A program made the translations under genes and the position numbers. The notes below the pieces were generated by a model. The model had not been told where the DNA came from. It ran no database searches and was given only the letters and a program-made list of their open reading frames with translations. A DNA stretch of 64,000 bases from Bacteroidota bacterium (GTDB lineage: Bacteria; Bacteroidota; Bacteroidia; Chitinophagales; Chitinophagaceae), in contig JADJSG010000005.1 of NCBI GenBank assembly GCA_016711825.1, forward strand, positions 310,001-374,000. Reading direction: 5' to 3'. This document shows positions 1 through 8,733 of the stretch, one piece after another (position 1 is the first letter of the stretch; every line of letters begins with the position of its first letter).

Positions 1-83
1 TAAAAGACTTCATAGAATCAATACTTTGCGTATTATATTAGCCACTTTAAAAAAATTTAAACCCTTTACCTAATTTCGTATAA

Positions 84-671
84 ATGAAATCATATATATT
101 AGTATTCCTGTTTTTAATGTCCCATTTATATAGTGTGGCCATTACAAAAAAAGAAGCCCAATTTAAACAAACAGTGAGTGCTGTGATACAGGCATTTTCA
201 AACCAGGATAGCGTGGCAATCAATCAATTAATTGATAAAAAAACTGGGGTTTACTTGCTTTATCGTGAGGGTGTATTTGACAATTACACACATTTATCAC
301 AAATAGCATTTCATGACGAAAGCTTTCCTCAGGTTATGTTTAGCTATGCAAAAGGCATTCCATCAACTTCTCTTCGATATGCCAAACTACCTACTTACCA
401 ATGTGAACCTGGACAATGGAATAAAAAAGGATTATTTGTTGACACTACCAAAACAAGTCATCTGTTGTCATCTATTTGCAAATCGCGTAATAAATTAGTA
501 CCTGATAATATCGAACCCAAATCCATTGCAGCATACTATCAGTTAGAAGGTTTGAGCAGACGCGTTGTACTCTCTGTGAATGAGTTAGAACTGGTATTTT
601 ATGTATCGTATATAAAAGGTAAATGGTATTTAACCATAGTCGACCATGTGACCTCTGATTGCAGTGCTTAG
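84..671 (+). CDS. Secreted protein of unknown function (195 aa)
   Basis: I do not recognise this protein. It begins with a short basic residue followed by a hydrophobic stretch (residues 4-19), which looks like a signal peptide, so it is probably exported to the periplasm or cell surface. The mature part is a mixed alpha/beta sequence of ordinary composition with cysteines near residues 107, 132 and 193 that could pair after export. The early region (TVSAVIQAFSNQDSVAINQLI) resembles the opening of small secreted Bacteroidota proteins that track residue counts or ligand pockets, but no catalytic motif is visible. It stands alone, convergent with the P-type ATPase gene 60 bp downstream, and no clear terminator lies between them. 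Confidence 0.7.
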   Translation: MKSYILVFLFLMSHLYSVAITKKEAQFKQTVSAVIQAFSNQDSVAINQLIDKKTGVYLLYREGVFDNYTHLSQIAFHDESFPQVMFSYAKGIPSTSLRYAKLPTYQCEPGQWNKKGLFVDTTKTSHLLSSICKSRNKLVPDNIEPKSIAAYYQLEGLSRRVVLSVNELELVFYVSYIKGKWYLTIVDHVTSDCSA

Positions 672-731
672 TTATTAGATTGATTTCAAATCGGCAGAAA
701 AAATTAAAACTTATTTGATGATTTTATAATT

Positions 732-3242
732 TTATTGAACGCTTTGATGCGAACTTCTTTTATATAATTTCACCAACTCAAACCAACTAACCGAAGCGAT
801 GCCAATGGCAATCACAATTCCTAAATCATGAAGGGGCAATTTTTCAAAGGCAAAAAATCGACTCAAAAGTGGGATGTATACTAACAGAGCCACTAAACAA
901 ACTGTAGCCAATATAATCAATGGCACCATATGATTCTTATAACGTAATGTGGTGAAAATACTATAATAAAAAGAACGATTGATAAGGGTTAAAAAAATAT
1001 TTGCAACAATGAGCATTGCAAAAACCATCGTGCGTGTATGTGCTTCATTATAGGATTGTGCTACAGCATATTGATAAGTCATTAGGGTTCCCACCGATAT
1101 GATAAGTCCTTGAAAAATACTGATTGACAATTCCTTCCAATTGAAAAAAGTTTTGGTAAAGGGTTTCGGAGCTATCAACATGGTATTTTTTTCGATGGGT
1201 TCGTTTTCGTATACTATTGAACAAGTAGGCCCCATAATGATTTCTAAAAATATCACATGAACAGGTGAAAAGATATTTGGATAGATCCATCCTAAAGAAA
1301 CAGGAATGAGTACAGTAATGATGATGGGTACATGAATAGAAATAATGTATTGAATGGCTTTTTTTAAATTGGCATAAATTTTTCTCCCCATGGCTATGGC
1401 ATCAACCATTTTTGACAAATCATCGTCAAGCAAAATCAATGAAGCCGCTTCCTTGGCAATTTCTGTTCCTTTTTTGCCCATTGCGATACCGATATGGGCC
1501 GCTTTGAGGGCAGGTCCATCATTGACGCCATCACCTGTCATGGCTACAATCTGTTGCTTGGCTTTCAAAGCGTTGATGATTTGTAGTTTAGCTTCGGGAA
1601 ACATTCTTGTAAATACATTGCATTGCATCACCTTGTCATGAAGCGCTTCATCAGTAAGCGCCATCAATTCAACACCTGATATACTTTGATCATACCCTTT
1701 AAAACCAATTTGCCGGGCAATAGATTGAGTCGTTTCGGCATTGTCGCCGGTGATGATTTTTACTGAAATACCTGCATCATAAAAATGATTCAACACCTCT
1801 TGCATATTTTTTTTAGGAGGATCATAAAAGGCTAGCAAACCAAGGTATTGAAATGAAAATGTTTGCTGGGTAGAGGGAAAGTCGTTGCCTTCATATTTAG
1901 CCTCACCCACACTTAACACACGATATCCTTGTTGTGTTAGATTTTGAAGCGCAATCGCAATCTGTTCCTTTTCAATGGATGATAAATGACTTATCTGGCC
2001 CAAGGCTTCAGGGGCACCTTTAGCGGCAATAATTCTTTTCCCCTGCTGGTCATCATACAGATGTGTCATCATGGGTGGAGTACCCGACAATGGATATTCA
2101 TGTATCATGCGATATTGTGCGCGTTCGTCTACAGCAGAAGTTTTTTCATAAAGCTGGTGTAATGCCATTTCCATAGGGTCAAAAGGAATGGGTTCGCTGG
2201 CAAGCATAGCTATTTTAAGCAAGGCGGTGGTGGCTTCGTCAAAGGGTTCATTTGTATTGAGCATGGCATTGCTTTTTAAAACATATAGTTTAGCAAGACT
2301 CATGTTATTTTCAGTAATAGTGCCCGTTTTGTCGGTACATATTACAGTGGCACTCCCAAGGGTTTCTACTGTTTTCATTTGCTTTACGACTATTCCCATT
2401 TTCATCAAACGCCAGGCACCCAATGCCATGAAGGTGGTAAACGCAACGGGGATTTCTTCTGGCAAAATGCTCATTGCAAGGGTGAGTGATTGCAAAAGGC
2501 TATTTAACACTTGCTGTGAATGCAGATAATTGATTCCCCAAAAACCAATAAATACAAGGGTACCAATAAGGGCCATTTTTTTTACAAAATGATTGATTTG
2601 AATTTCTAAAGGTGTGTTCTCTTCCTTGATACTTGCAAGGCTCAAACCAATTTTACCTAAGCGGGTAGCATTGCCAATAGCCGTTATTTGTGCGATCGCT
2701 GAGCCCGTACTGACAATGGTTCCACTGTAAATCATAGGATCTTCTGTATTGACGTCTTTCAATACCGCCATCGATTCACCTGTCAGGATAGATTCATTAA
2801 CTGAGAAATCGTTGGATTGAACAATGATACCATCAGCAGTAATGGCATGGCCTTCTTCTACCACTAAATAATCGCCGATAACAACTTCCGTATTTTTAAT
2901 ACTCACTACAATGCCCTCCCTGATGACCTTACAGGATGGTTGTGTAAAATTTTTTAATTTGTCTAATGCATGTTTACTTCTATTGTCTTGATACAGTGAA
3001 ATGGAAATTTGAAAAACGATGGCTACTAACATAAAGAGTCCATCACCTGTTTTGCCACTTATAAAATAAACACTTGATGCTACAAGCAACAAAATAATCA
3101 TGGGCTCTTGAAAAATTTTCTTCAGTGCTTCAAGGAAAGTATGTTCTTTTTTATACTTTAAAATATTTTGTCCGTTTTTCTCTCTAGACGTTATTACCTC
3201 CTGAGCAGATAATCCTTCGAAGTTGTATATATTTTGGGCCAC
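732..3242 (-). CDS. Cation-translocating P-type ATPase
   Basis: An ATP-driven cation pump of the inner membrane. In GTG-start numbering, the actuator loop TGES lies near 154, the transmembrane-4 motif PEEIP near 261, the phosphorylation motif DKTGT near 304, and the hinge TGDGVNDGPALK near 600; hydrophobic helices flank these in the usual P-type order. The cation is not clear: PEEIP and the later motif LEIIMGPTCSIVYE mark a bacterial subgroup related to calcium/P2 pumps, but neither SERCA nor MgtA signatures fit exactly. Start: reading could extend to a TTG at 3290, but a TATCTTTG -7 box sits at 3246-3253, so I place the start at the GTG at 3242, which would make the mRNA leaderless. It is divergent from the MgtC-like gene, suggesting a shared role in divalent-cation balance (inference). 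Confidence 0.93.
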   Translation of the reverse strand: MAQNIYNFEGLSAQEVITSREKNGQNILKYKKEHTFLEALKKIFQEPMIILLLVASSVYFISGKTGDGLFMLVAIVFQISISLYQDNRSKHALDKLKNFTQPSCKVIREGIVVSIKNTEVVIGDYLVVEEGHAITADGIIVQSNDFSVNESILTGESMAVLKDVNTEDPMIYSGTIVSTGSAIAQITAIGNATRLGKIGLSLASIKEENTPLEIQINHFVKKMALIGTLVFIGFWGINYLHSQQVLNSLLQSLTLAMSILPEEIPVAFTTFMALGAWRLMKMGIVVKQMKTVETLGSATVICTDKTGTITENNMSLAKLYVLKSNAMLNTNEPFDEATTALLKIAMLASEPIPFDPMEMALHQLYEKTSAVDERAQYRMIHEYPLSGTPPMMTHLYDDQQGKRIIAAKGAPEALGQISHLSSIEKEQIAIALQNLTQQGYRVLSVGEAKYEGNDFPSTQQTFSFQYLGLLAFYDPPKKNMQEVLNHFYDAGISVKIITGDNAETTQSIARQIGFKGYDQSISGVELMALTDEALHDKVMQCNVFTRMFPEAKLQIINALKAKQQIVAMTGDGVNDGPALKAAHIGIAMGKKGTEIAKEAASLILLDDDLSKMVDAIAMGRKIYANLKKAIQYIISIHVPIIITVLIPVSLGWIYPNIFSPVHVIFLEIIMGPTCSIVYENEPIEKNTMLIAPKPFTKTFFNWKELSISIFQGLIISVGTLMTYQYAVAQSYNEAHTRTMVFAMLIVANIFLTLINRSFYYSIFTTLRYKNHMVPLIILATVCLVALLVYIPLLSRFFAFEKLPLHDLGIVIAIGIASVSWFELVKLYKRSSHQSVQ

Positions 3243-3245
3243 TTT

Positions 3246-3253
3246 CAAAGATA
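3246..3253 (-). promoter_or_regulatory. -7 promoter box of the P-type ATPase gene
   Basis: On the minus strand this reads TATCTTTG, a full match to the Bacteroidota -7 consensus TAnnTTTG. It ends 3 nt before the GTG start at 3242, so the predicted transcript starts at or next to the initiation codon. No convincing -33 TTTG was seen. Confidence 0.5.
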
Positions 3254-3453
3254 GTTTGATTTTACCAAAACAGAAAATGATAAAAATCAATCTAAAATGT
3301 CCCGCATGTGAGCCTTAGCATAAAGGTTTATAAGCTGCACTTGCTTTCCTATAATTTTATATTTTTTCAAGGGTAAAGCATTAAATACAGTTACCTTAAT
3401 TTGTTTATCTTGTATGGGAAATAAATAAATTGTATTATCGTATTCTTATATGA

Positions 3454-4098
3454 ATGGTATATCCTATGGAAATTGAAATCATTATTCGCTTTTTTTTGGC
3501 ATCATTATGGGGAGGACTTGTAGGGGCTGAGCGTGAATATCATGGCAAATCAGCGGGGTTTAGAACGATGATTATGATATCATTGGGTTCATGTTTTTTT
3601 ACGATGATGTCGCAATGGATTGGGGGCATCAACAATCCTGATCGTATCGCTGCAAATGTGGTTACAGGCATTGGCTTTTTAGGTGCCGGGGTTATTTTCA
3701 GGGGTGAAAACAGAATCAATGGCATTACCACCGCAGCCACTATTTGGACTGTCGCAGCAGTGGGTATGGGTATAGGTGCGGGTTATTATTTTGCTGCAGC
3801 CATTGCCAGTACTGCGGTCATCTTTATACTTGCAATATTGCCCTATCTTGAAAAAATGATTGATAAGATGAATCAGTTGAAAGTTTATACTTTGCAATGC
3901 AGCTATTCATCTGAAGTTATAGCACTCTTAGAAACTAAACTCACACAATATCATTTAAAATTTAAAATGACAAAAATGGTTAAAGAAGAAACTATATTAA
4001 CCATTGAATTTCAAGCAAGGGGTTCAGTAAAATTGCATCAACAATTTATCAGTGCGATGTTACAAGATAATGCCTTTCAAAAATTTCAATATTCATAG
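3454..4098 (+). CDS. MgtC/SapB family inner-membrane protein
   Basis: A 214-aa protein of the MgtC/SapB family. The N-terminal half has four to five hydrophobic helices with the family hallmarks GLVGAEREYHGKSAGFRT (about residues 22-39), VVTGIGFLGAGVIF (about 68-81) and GITTAATIWTVAAVGMGIGAG (about 88-108). The C-terminal 70 residues form a short soluble ACT-like region, as in family members of this length. MgtC proteins are linked to magnesium limitation and to modulation of P-type or F-type ATPases; exact substrate is not settled for the family. A second in-frame ATG at 3466 gives MEIEIII, which may be the true start. It is divergent from a P-type ATPase with a 210-bp gap, an arrangement like mgtC/mgtB regions. 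Confidence 0.93.
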   Translation: MVYPMEIEIIIRFFLASLWGGLVGAEREYHGKSAGFRTMIMISLGSCFFTMMSQWIGGINNPDRIAANVVTGIGFLGAGVIFRGENRINGITTAATIWTVAAVGMGIGAGYYFAAAIASTAVIFILAILPYLEKMIDKMNQLKVYTLQCSYSSEVIALLETKLTQYHLKFKMTKMVKEETILTIEFQARGSVKLHQQFISAMLQDNAFQKFQYS

Positions 4099-4136
4099 CA
4101 TTCAATACTTTAGTTGAAAAGAAATAAAATGATTGA

Positions 4137-4250
4137 TGCCAACAACCAAATGTTTTTAATAAATAGTTTGAACAAATTGGTATAATGCCCACACACTTTA
4201 CATTTAAGCTAAGCCCAAATAGACTATCTCTAATGTGTCCGTGGTATTAT
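4137..4250. repeat. Interspersed inverted-end repeat, copy 1
   Basis: One of five copies of an intergenic repeat of about 105-115 bp (others near 31857, 47592, 50914, 54011). The conserved core (4164-4226) runs from TAGTTT to AGACTA, and the reverse-strand core contains AGCTTAAATGTAA, TGTG, ATTATACC and TTTTTC blocks in fixed order. Outer arms carry TTGG-type ends. This copy lies in the opposite orientation to copies 3-5 and its edge covers the stop codon of the 75-aa gene at 4247. Confidence 0.75.
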
Positions 4251-4474
4251 TCTTCATATCGATTCATTTCCCGATCGTAAAATGCCACTGCTTCAGCAAC
4301 CAAAGCGGTGATTTCATTTTGAAGTTCTGCATCACTCAATTCATCTGTTTCTTCAATGAGTTCTAACTCATCATTTTTTAGATTTAAAATAAAGCGAGGA
4401 AATTCGAGATGAAGAATAAAAATATCTTCTGGAAAATCTGTATTGTCTCCGAGTAAAAATTTTGGCATTTCCAT
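4247..4474 (-). CDS. Conserved small acidic Bacteroidota protein (75 aa)
   Basis: A small acidic cytosolic protein with no signal peptide or membrane segment. It starts MPKFLLGDNTDFPEDIFILH and ends in a helical, glutamate-rich segment with FYDREMNRYEE. I recognise it as a type of short hypothetical protein conserved across Bacteroidota, with the start GDNTD-PEDIF as its most characteristic part, but no function is known to me. The region MEMPKF has two possible starts, ATG at 4474 or at 4468. It lies between the MgtC gene (convergent) and hflX (same strand, 140 bp upstream). Its stop codon lies inside a copy of the interspersed repeat. Confidence 0.8.
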   Translation of the reverse strand: MEMPKFLLGDNTDFPEDIFILHLEFPRFILNLKNDELELIEETDELSDAELQNEITALVAEAVAFYDREMNRYEE

Positions 4475-4613
4475 AGTACTTTATTTTTGATGTTATTGAA
4501 AGAAAGAAGCAAGGTACGAAACGTTTATGAAAACTTTATTGATAAATCCCTTTTATCATTTCATTGAAAACCCTTTTTAATACCTGGATCAAAGACTGAT
4601 AAGTTGACTTTCG

Positions 4614-5804
4614 TTATTCATAAAAGACTGTTTTGTATGGATACCTGATGCCATACATTTCGCGAACTTTGTCTAATAATATTTTACGCAACTCATCGAT
4701 ATTGGTTTTTTCGGTTGCTGCAATAAAGATACAATTGTTTTGTGTTTCGCTATCCCAGTGCTTTTTGAGTTGTTTTAATAGGTCAATTTTTACATCTTCT
4801 TCTAACCACTGATCAAATGTATTTTTTTCGTATAAATCCATTTTATTAAAAATAAGGATGCTGGGTTTATCATCCGCTTTCAAATCGTGAAGGGTATTTT
4901 TAACCACTGCAATTTGGTCTTCATATTGAGGATGTGAAATATCAACCACATGCAATAATATATCTGCTTCACGTACTTCATCAAGGGTACTCTTAAAACT
5001 TTCTACCAAATGATGAGGCAGTTTACGAATAAAACCCACCGTATCACTCAACAAAAAAGGAGTTCGTTCTAATACCACCTTTCGTGTAGTAGTATCGAGG
5101 GTGGCAAACAATTTATTTTCTACAAATACATCCGATTTACTTAACACTGTCATTAAGGTAGACTTGCCAACATTGGTATAGCCCACTAATGCTACGCGAA
5201 TATATTCACCTCGTTCCTTACGTTGTGTTTGTGCTTGTTTATCAAACTCTGCCAGGCGCTTACGTAACAATGATATTTTATCTTTTACAATACGACGATC
5301 GGTTTCGATTTCCGTTTCACCTGGCCCTCTACTTCCAATACCACCTCCTTGTCTTTCAAGATGCTTCCACATGCCTTTCAGACGAGGTAATATGTATTGA
5401 TATTGTGCCAATTCTACTTGTACTTTAGCAATAGCTGTCTTGGCCCTTGATGCAAAAATATCCAAAATCAAATCGCTGCGATCTATCACTTTACATTTCA
5501 ATACATCTTCAATATTGGAAAGTTGTGAACCGCTTAGCTCATCATCAAAAATAACCAAATCAATACTGTGTGTATCGATGTATTTTTTAATTTCTTCCAG
5601 CTTGCCTTTACCAAGAAAAGTTTTGCTATCAGGATGATCAAGTTTTTGGTAAAAACGCTTTACTTCCACAGCACCTGCTGTTTCGACAAGAAAGGAAAGT
5701 TCGTCCAAAAATTCGGTTATATACGACTCCGATTTCCCTTGAGGCAACCAGCCTGCAAGCAATGCTCGTGTAATTTCTTTTGTTTGTATTTTTTTTTCTA
5801 TCAA
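4614..5804 (-). CDS. hflX: GTPase HflX
   Basis: Ribosome-associated GTPase that splits or rescues stalled ribosomes. The N-terminal HflX domain includes FLGKGKLEEI and IFDDELSGSQ; a coiled-coil linker contains the family signature RQGGGIGSRGPGETEIETDRR; the G domain has GYTNVGKS (G1), DTVGF (G3) and NKMD (G4). An ATG at 5849 would give 15 extra residues, but a perfect -7 box (TATATTTG) lies at 5830-5837, inside that extension. The TTG at 5804 gives the N-terminus MIEKKIQTKE, which fits HflX proteins of this phylum, so I prefer it (inference). The gene appears monocistronic. Confidence 0.95.
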   Translation of the reverse strand: MIEKKIQTKEITRALLAGWLPQGKSESYITEFLDELSFLVETAGAVEVKRFYQKLDHPDSKTFLGKGKLEEIKKYIDTHSIDLVIFDDELSGSQLSNIEDVLKCKVIDRSDLILDIFASRAKTAIAKVQVELAQYQYILPRLKGMWKHLERQGGGIGSRGPGETEIETDRRIVKDKISLLRKRLAEFDKQAQTQRKERGEYIRVALVGYTNVGKSTLMTVLSKSDVFVENKLFATLDTTTRKVVLERTPFLLSDTVGFIRKLPHHLVESFKSTLDEVREADILLHVVDISHPQYEDQIAVVKNTLHDLKADDKPSILIFNKMDLYEKNTFDQWLEEDVKIDLLKQLKKHWDSETQNNCIFIAATEKTNIDELRKILLDKVREMYGIRYPYKTVFYE

Positions 5805-5829
5805 AGGAATAGGTTCTTTTTTGTATAAG

Positions 5830-5837
5830 CAAATATA
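5830..5837 (-). promoter_or_regulatory. -7 promoter box of hflX
   Basis: Minus-strand TATATTTG, a perfect TAnnTTTG match, 25 nt upstream of the TTG start at 5804. It decides against the ATG at 5849, which lies upstream of the box. Confidence 0.5.
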
Positions 5838-5849
5838 GTCTATATGCAC

Positions 5850-6164
5850 TTTATACCAAAAACCCTTCTCGTAAAGCCTAAATTAATCGCATGTATTCCC
5901 TACAAGTATTGCATTCCAGCTCAAGTAATTTGTGGTATACTGCTCATTATCATCCAAAATGTATTTTGTGTTTTATACTTAGCAGATTGAAGACTTTGCA
6001 TCAGATTGTGTAATGAATTACGATTACTTCATCTAAATAAAAGTTGAGAGGTAGATGTATGATTATTTATAAATACCCCTTATAGGGTATTGTAGAGATG
6101 GAAAATAATAGAGACCTTTACATTGTAATCAATTCATTATATCACTTTTTAAATTTATTAAATC
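5850..6164. other. Intergenic region with a 7-bp inverted repeat
   Basis: A 315-bp gap between the divergent hflX and the 146-aa gene. No gene is supported in it. It contains a small inverted repeat AATACCC/GGGTATT at 6072-6091 with a 6-nt loop, about 75 bp before the rightward gene; this could be an operator or a 5'-UTR hairpin. Nothing else stands out. Confidence 0.4.
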
Positions 6165-6605
6165 ATGACAGCTAAAAAATTAGTCTTTGTAATTTTATTC
6201 ACTTGCATGGCTGGCTTAGCCCAAGCACAATTTTTAAAAATTGGTGGCATTACCGTTCAAGCTACTACCACTTTGTTTGTAGACAATGGAGAAGCTAAAA
6301 GCGAAGAATGCGACCAACTTTACAATGTATCTTTTAAAGATATGATGTTGGCACATAACATCTATATTGGTGGAGTACTGAATCAATCACAGTTTTATCA
6401 ACTCAACTCAGTAAATAGATATATGAGTGGCGATATTACAGTTCTTAAATTTAATGCGCTGTCAGGAAGATCTGGAATGACCTACAGTTATGAAATAAAA
6501 ATAGATGCAGATGGCAAGCTTATGTCGTTGGTATGCACTGAAGAAAGTGGCAACAAAACAACCTACAAAGGAGGTATTTCAGAATTAAAAACATTTAAAC
6601 AATAA
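6165..6605 (+). CDS. Small secreted protein of unknown function (146 aa)
   Basis: Residues 1-22 form a clear signal peptide with a typical Bacteroidota cleavage region (AGLAQAQ). The mature 124 residues have alternating hydrophobic residues typical of a small beta-rich periplasmic domain, with two cysteines (about residues 43 and 125) that could form a disulfide. I recognise no family. A strong hairpin terminator follows directly (6627-6692), so it is transcribed alone or ends a unit; the transglutaminase-like gene starts 142 bp later on the same strand. Confidence 0.75.
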   Translation: MTAKKLVFVILFTCMAGLAQAQFLKIGGITVQATTTLFVDNGEAKSEECDQLYNVSFKDMMLAHNIYIGGVLNQSQFYQLNSVNRYMSGDITVLKFNALSGRSGMTYSYEIKIDADGKLMSLVCTEESGNKTTYKGGISELKTFKQ

Positions 6606-6626
6606 TAAATTTATTTTTCCATTCGG

Positions 6627-6692
6627 TAGGGTCTACTTACAAATCCTTGCAAATCATGCATGCAGGGGTTTACAAGTAGACCTTATTTTTTA
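6627..6692 (+). terminator. Long intrinsic terminator
   Basis: A near-perfect stem of about 24 bp (arms AGGGTCTACTTACAAATCC... and GGGTTTACAAGTAGACCTT) with a loop around 6652-6660, followed by ATTTTTTAG. It lies 23 bp after the stop of the 146-aa gene. Confidence 0.8.
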
Positions 6693-6747
6693 GGGCTCAA
6701 TTGATATAAACATCGAACATATCTATAAATTTTATTTTCTTTACATC

Positions 6748-8733
6748 ATGAAAATAATCACCAATAGCTATTTTATGCTTGCCTTGTTTGTTCTGTTGAG
6801 TGTTCATACACTTTTTGCAGAGAGTAAAGACACCACAACCGTTAAGCTAAGTACCTCTAATTCGTTGAGTAATATCGCCAACAATGCATCCTTAAATACC
6901 GAGAATGATTCGCAACGAGTAGCCAATATATTTTATTGGGTTGCCCATCACATTGCCTGGGATACAAAAAGTATCAATAAAGAAGAAAAATTAAAATTTA
7001 GAAAATCGAAAGAAATTTTAAAAACGAAAACCGCCAATTCGCATGAATATGCGCAACTCATGAAAGATTTATGCGAAATGGTGGGTGTAAAAGCAATGGT
7101 GATTACAGGTTATGAAAAAAATGAACTATACGAAGATGGTGCCGGATTTTATGGCCCCAATCATGCATGGAATGCTGTATTGATAGGCAATAAATGGTTA
7201 TTGCTTGATGTACACAATGCAGCAGGTAGCGCTTATATGGATTTGAGCTGGTGGAAAAAAAAGATGCAAAAATGGCATAAGAAAAAACTGTATACTTCTA
7301 CTAAATTGAAGTTTCAATATGAATACAACCCTAAGTACTTATTTCAAGATCCTGAAGAAGTGAGACTTGACCGTGTGCCTGTTGACCCCATTTGGCAACT
7401 CACTGATACCGTAATGCCCATTGCCCTTTTTGAAAAAAACGAAGCAGACATCATTTTTTTTAATGAGCATTATAGTCAACCCAAACAATATGCCATTACC
7501 TTAAGTGAAATCTACAACCTAAGTGAAAACGATTATATTTTAGAATGCGCTGATCGTACTTATGCCTATAACCCACGTTATACGGAAATGAAAGCAAATA
7601 AACATATTGCATTAGGCAATGAAAAAATAAAAGCTGTCAACAAATCAGTCAATGAAAAAGAAGCTATCGACATTGTAAAAAGTACCAAAGAAGAATTAGA
7701 TACTGCGAAAAATTTATTAACGACACAAAAAAAGGACATATCAGAAAAATATACCCTTTTACGCAAAGTCAATTCAGAAAAAAGAACTGATGTTACCAAA
7801 TATAAACAATCATTTACCAGTGTGAATGAAAAACACCTCACAAGCATCAATGCGAAACGCAACAGTGCTGCGTCTAAAAAAGAAACCCTGCAAACAGATT
7901 CAAAATCGAAAGCCAAAAGAATGAACGACATCAGCGAAATAAACTATGCAAAGGCCAAAACGATGACTCCCGAAAAACCCGAAGAAGACGCTGAGATGTT
8001 GAAATTAAAAGATTCAATCATGAGCAGAAATAGTAAAATAACTATGCTCAATGAAGAAATCAACATGTATAAAAACCAGGTAGCCACTGATAAAGAATAC
8101 AAAAATCAATGCATCGACTCGTTGAATATATATATTAAACTGGCTGAAACAGCCTTTTATAAAGAAGCCGTAGCGAGAAGTAAAAAACAAGACAGTTTTG
8201 ACGATAGCATTAAAGTTCTTCGCTCTTCCTTGTACTACTACAAAGGAGTTCGATTAGATAGTTTACAACATTTGTATTTCAATTTATACGATACCCTTTT
8301 AGCATCCTACGATATCATCAAAAAAGATTATGCATTTATTATTGACGCCGCTAAAAAAAATAGTACTGATTTGACCTTGCTGAAAAAAATGAATAGCAAA
8401 AACAATATGGAAAGTGCCTTTCAAACCAATGCAAACAATTATAGAGATGCTATCAGAGGGTATGTCAATAACAACCTTAGCCAAATCAATTTTTTAGCAG
8501 GCGAATTGACATTGCTTGATCAAATGAAAAAAGTTTATACTAAACAAAATGATTATTTTGATTTTTTAATCAACAATGAAGATGATAGAAAAGCCTATGT
8601 AAAAAAAATGCTTGACAAGTTTGAAGGGATTGAGAAAAAACACAATGAACAAAAAAAAGATATCATCAATGATTATAAAGATGAACTAGATGATGCTTAT
8701 ACGAAAGTGAAAAAAAAGAAGAAAAAAGCTTAA
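6748..8733 (+). CDS. Secreted transglutaminase-fold protein with long coiled coil
   Basis: A 661-aa exported protein: signal peptide 1-24; transglutaminase-like domain about 50-200; then a very long charged, Lys/Glu/Ser-rich helical region (about 290-661) ending in a poly-lysine tail. The domain keeps the His and Asp of the triad (GPNHAWN, H139; LLLDVHN, D154). At the catalytic cysteine position the motif reads TANSHEYAQL, with Ser98 where GVCxxYA is expected, so it is probably not an active transglutaminase or protease. A structural or binding role at the cell surface is likely (inference). It overlaps the convergent SDR gene by 4 bp at the 3' end. Confidence 0.85.
   Translation: MKIITNSYFMLALFVLLSVHTLFAESKDTTTVKLSTSNSLSNIANNASLNTENDSQRVANIFYWVAHHIAWDTKSINKEEKLKFRKSKEILKTKTANSHEYAQLMKDLCEMVGVKAMVITGYEKNELYEDGAGFYGPNHAWNAVLIGNKWLLLDVHNAAGSAYMDLSWWKKKMQKWHKKKLYTSTKLKFQYEYNPKYLFQDPEEVRLDRVPVDPIWQLTDTVMPIALFEKNEADIIFFNEHYSQPKQYAITLSEIYNLSENDYILECADRTYAYNPRYTEMKANKHIALGNEKIKAVNKSVNEKEAIDIVKSTKEELDTAKNLLTTQKKDISEKYTLLRKVNSEKRTDVTKYKQSFTSVNEKHLTSINAKRNSAASKKETLQTDSKSKAKRMNDISEINYAKAKTMTPEKPEEDAEMLKLKDSIMSRNSKITMLNEEINMYKNQVATDKEYKNQCIDSLNIYIKLAETAFYKEAVARSKKQDSFDDSIKVLRSSLYYYKGVRLDSLQHLYFNLYDTLLASYDIIKKDYAFIIDAAKKNSTDLTLLKKMNSKNNMESAFQTNANNYRDAIRGYVNNNLSQINFLAGELTLLDQMKKVYTKQNDYFDFLINNEDDRKAYVKKMLDKFEGIEKKHNEQKKDIINDYKDELDDAYTKVKKKKKKA

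Noticed and set aside
6627..6692. Riboswitch or tRNA-like structure
   Set aside because: A single long stem with a T-run right after a stop codon is explained by a terminator; no cloverleaf arms were found.
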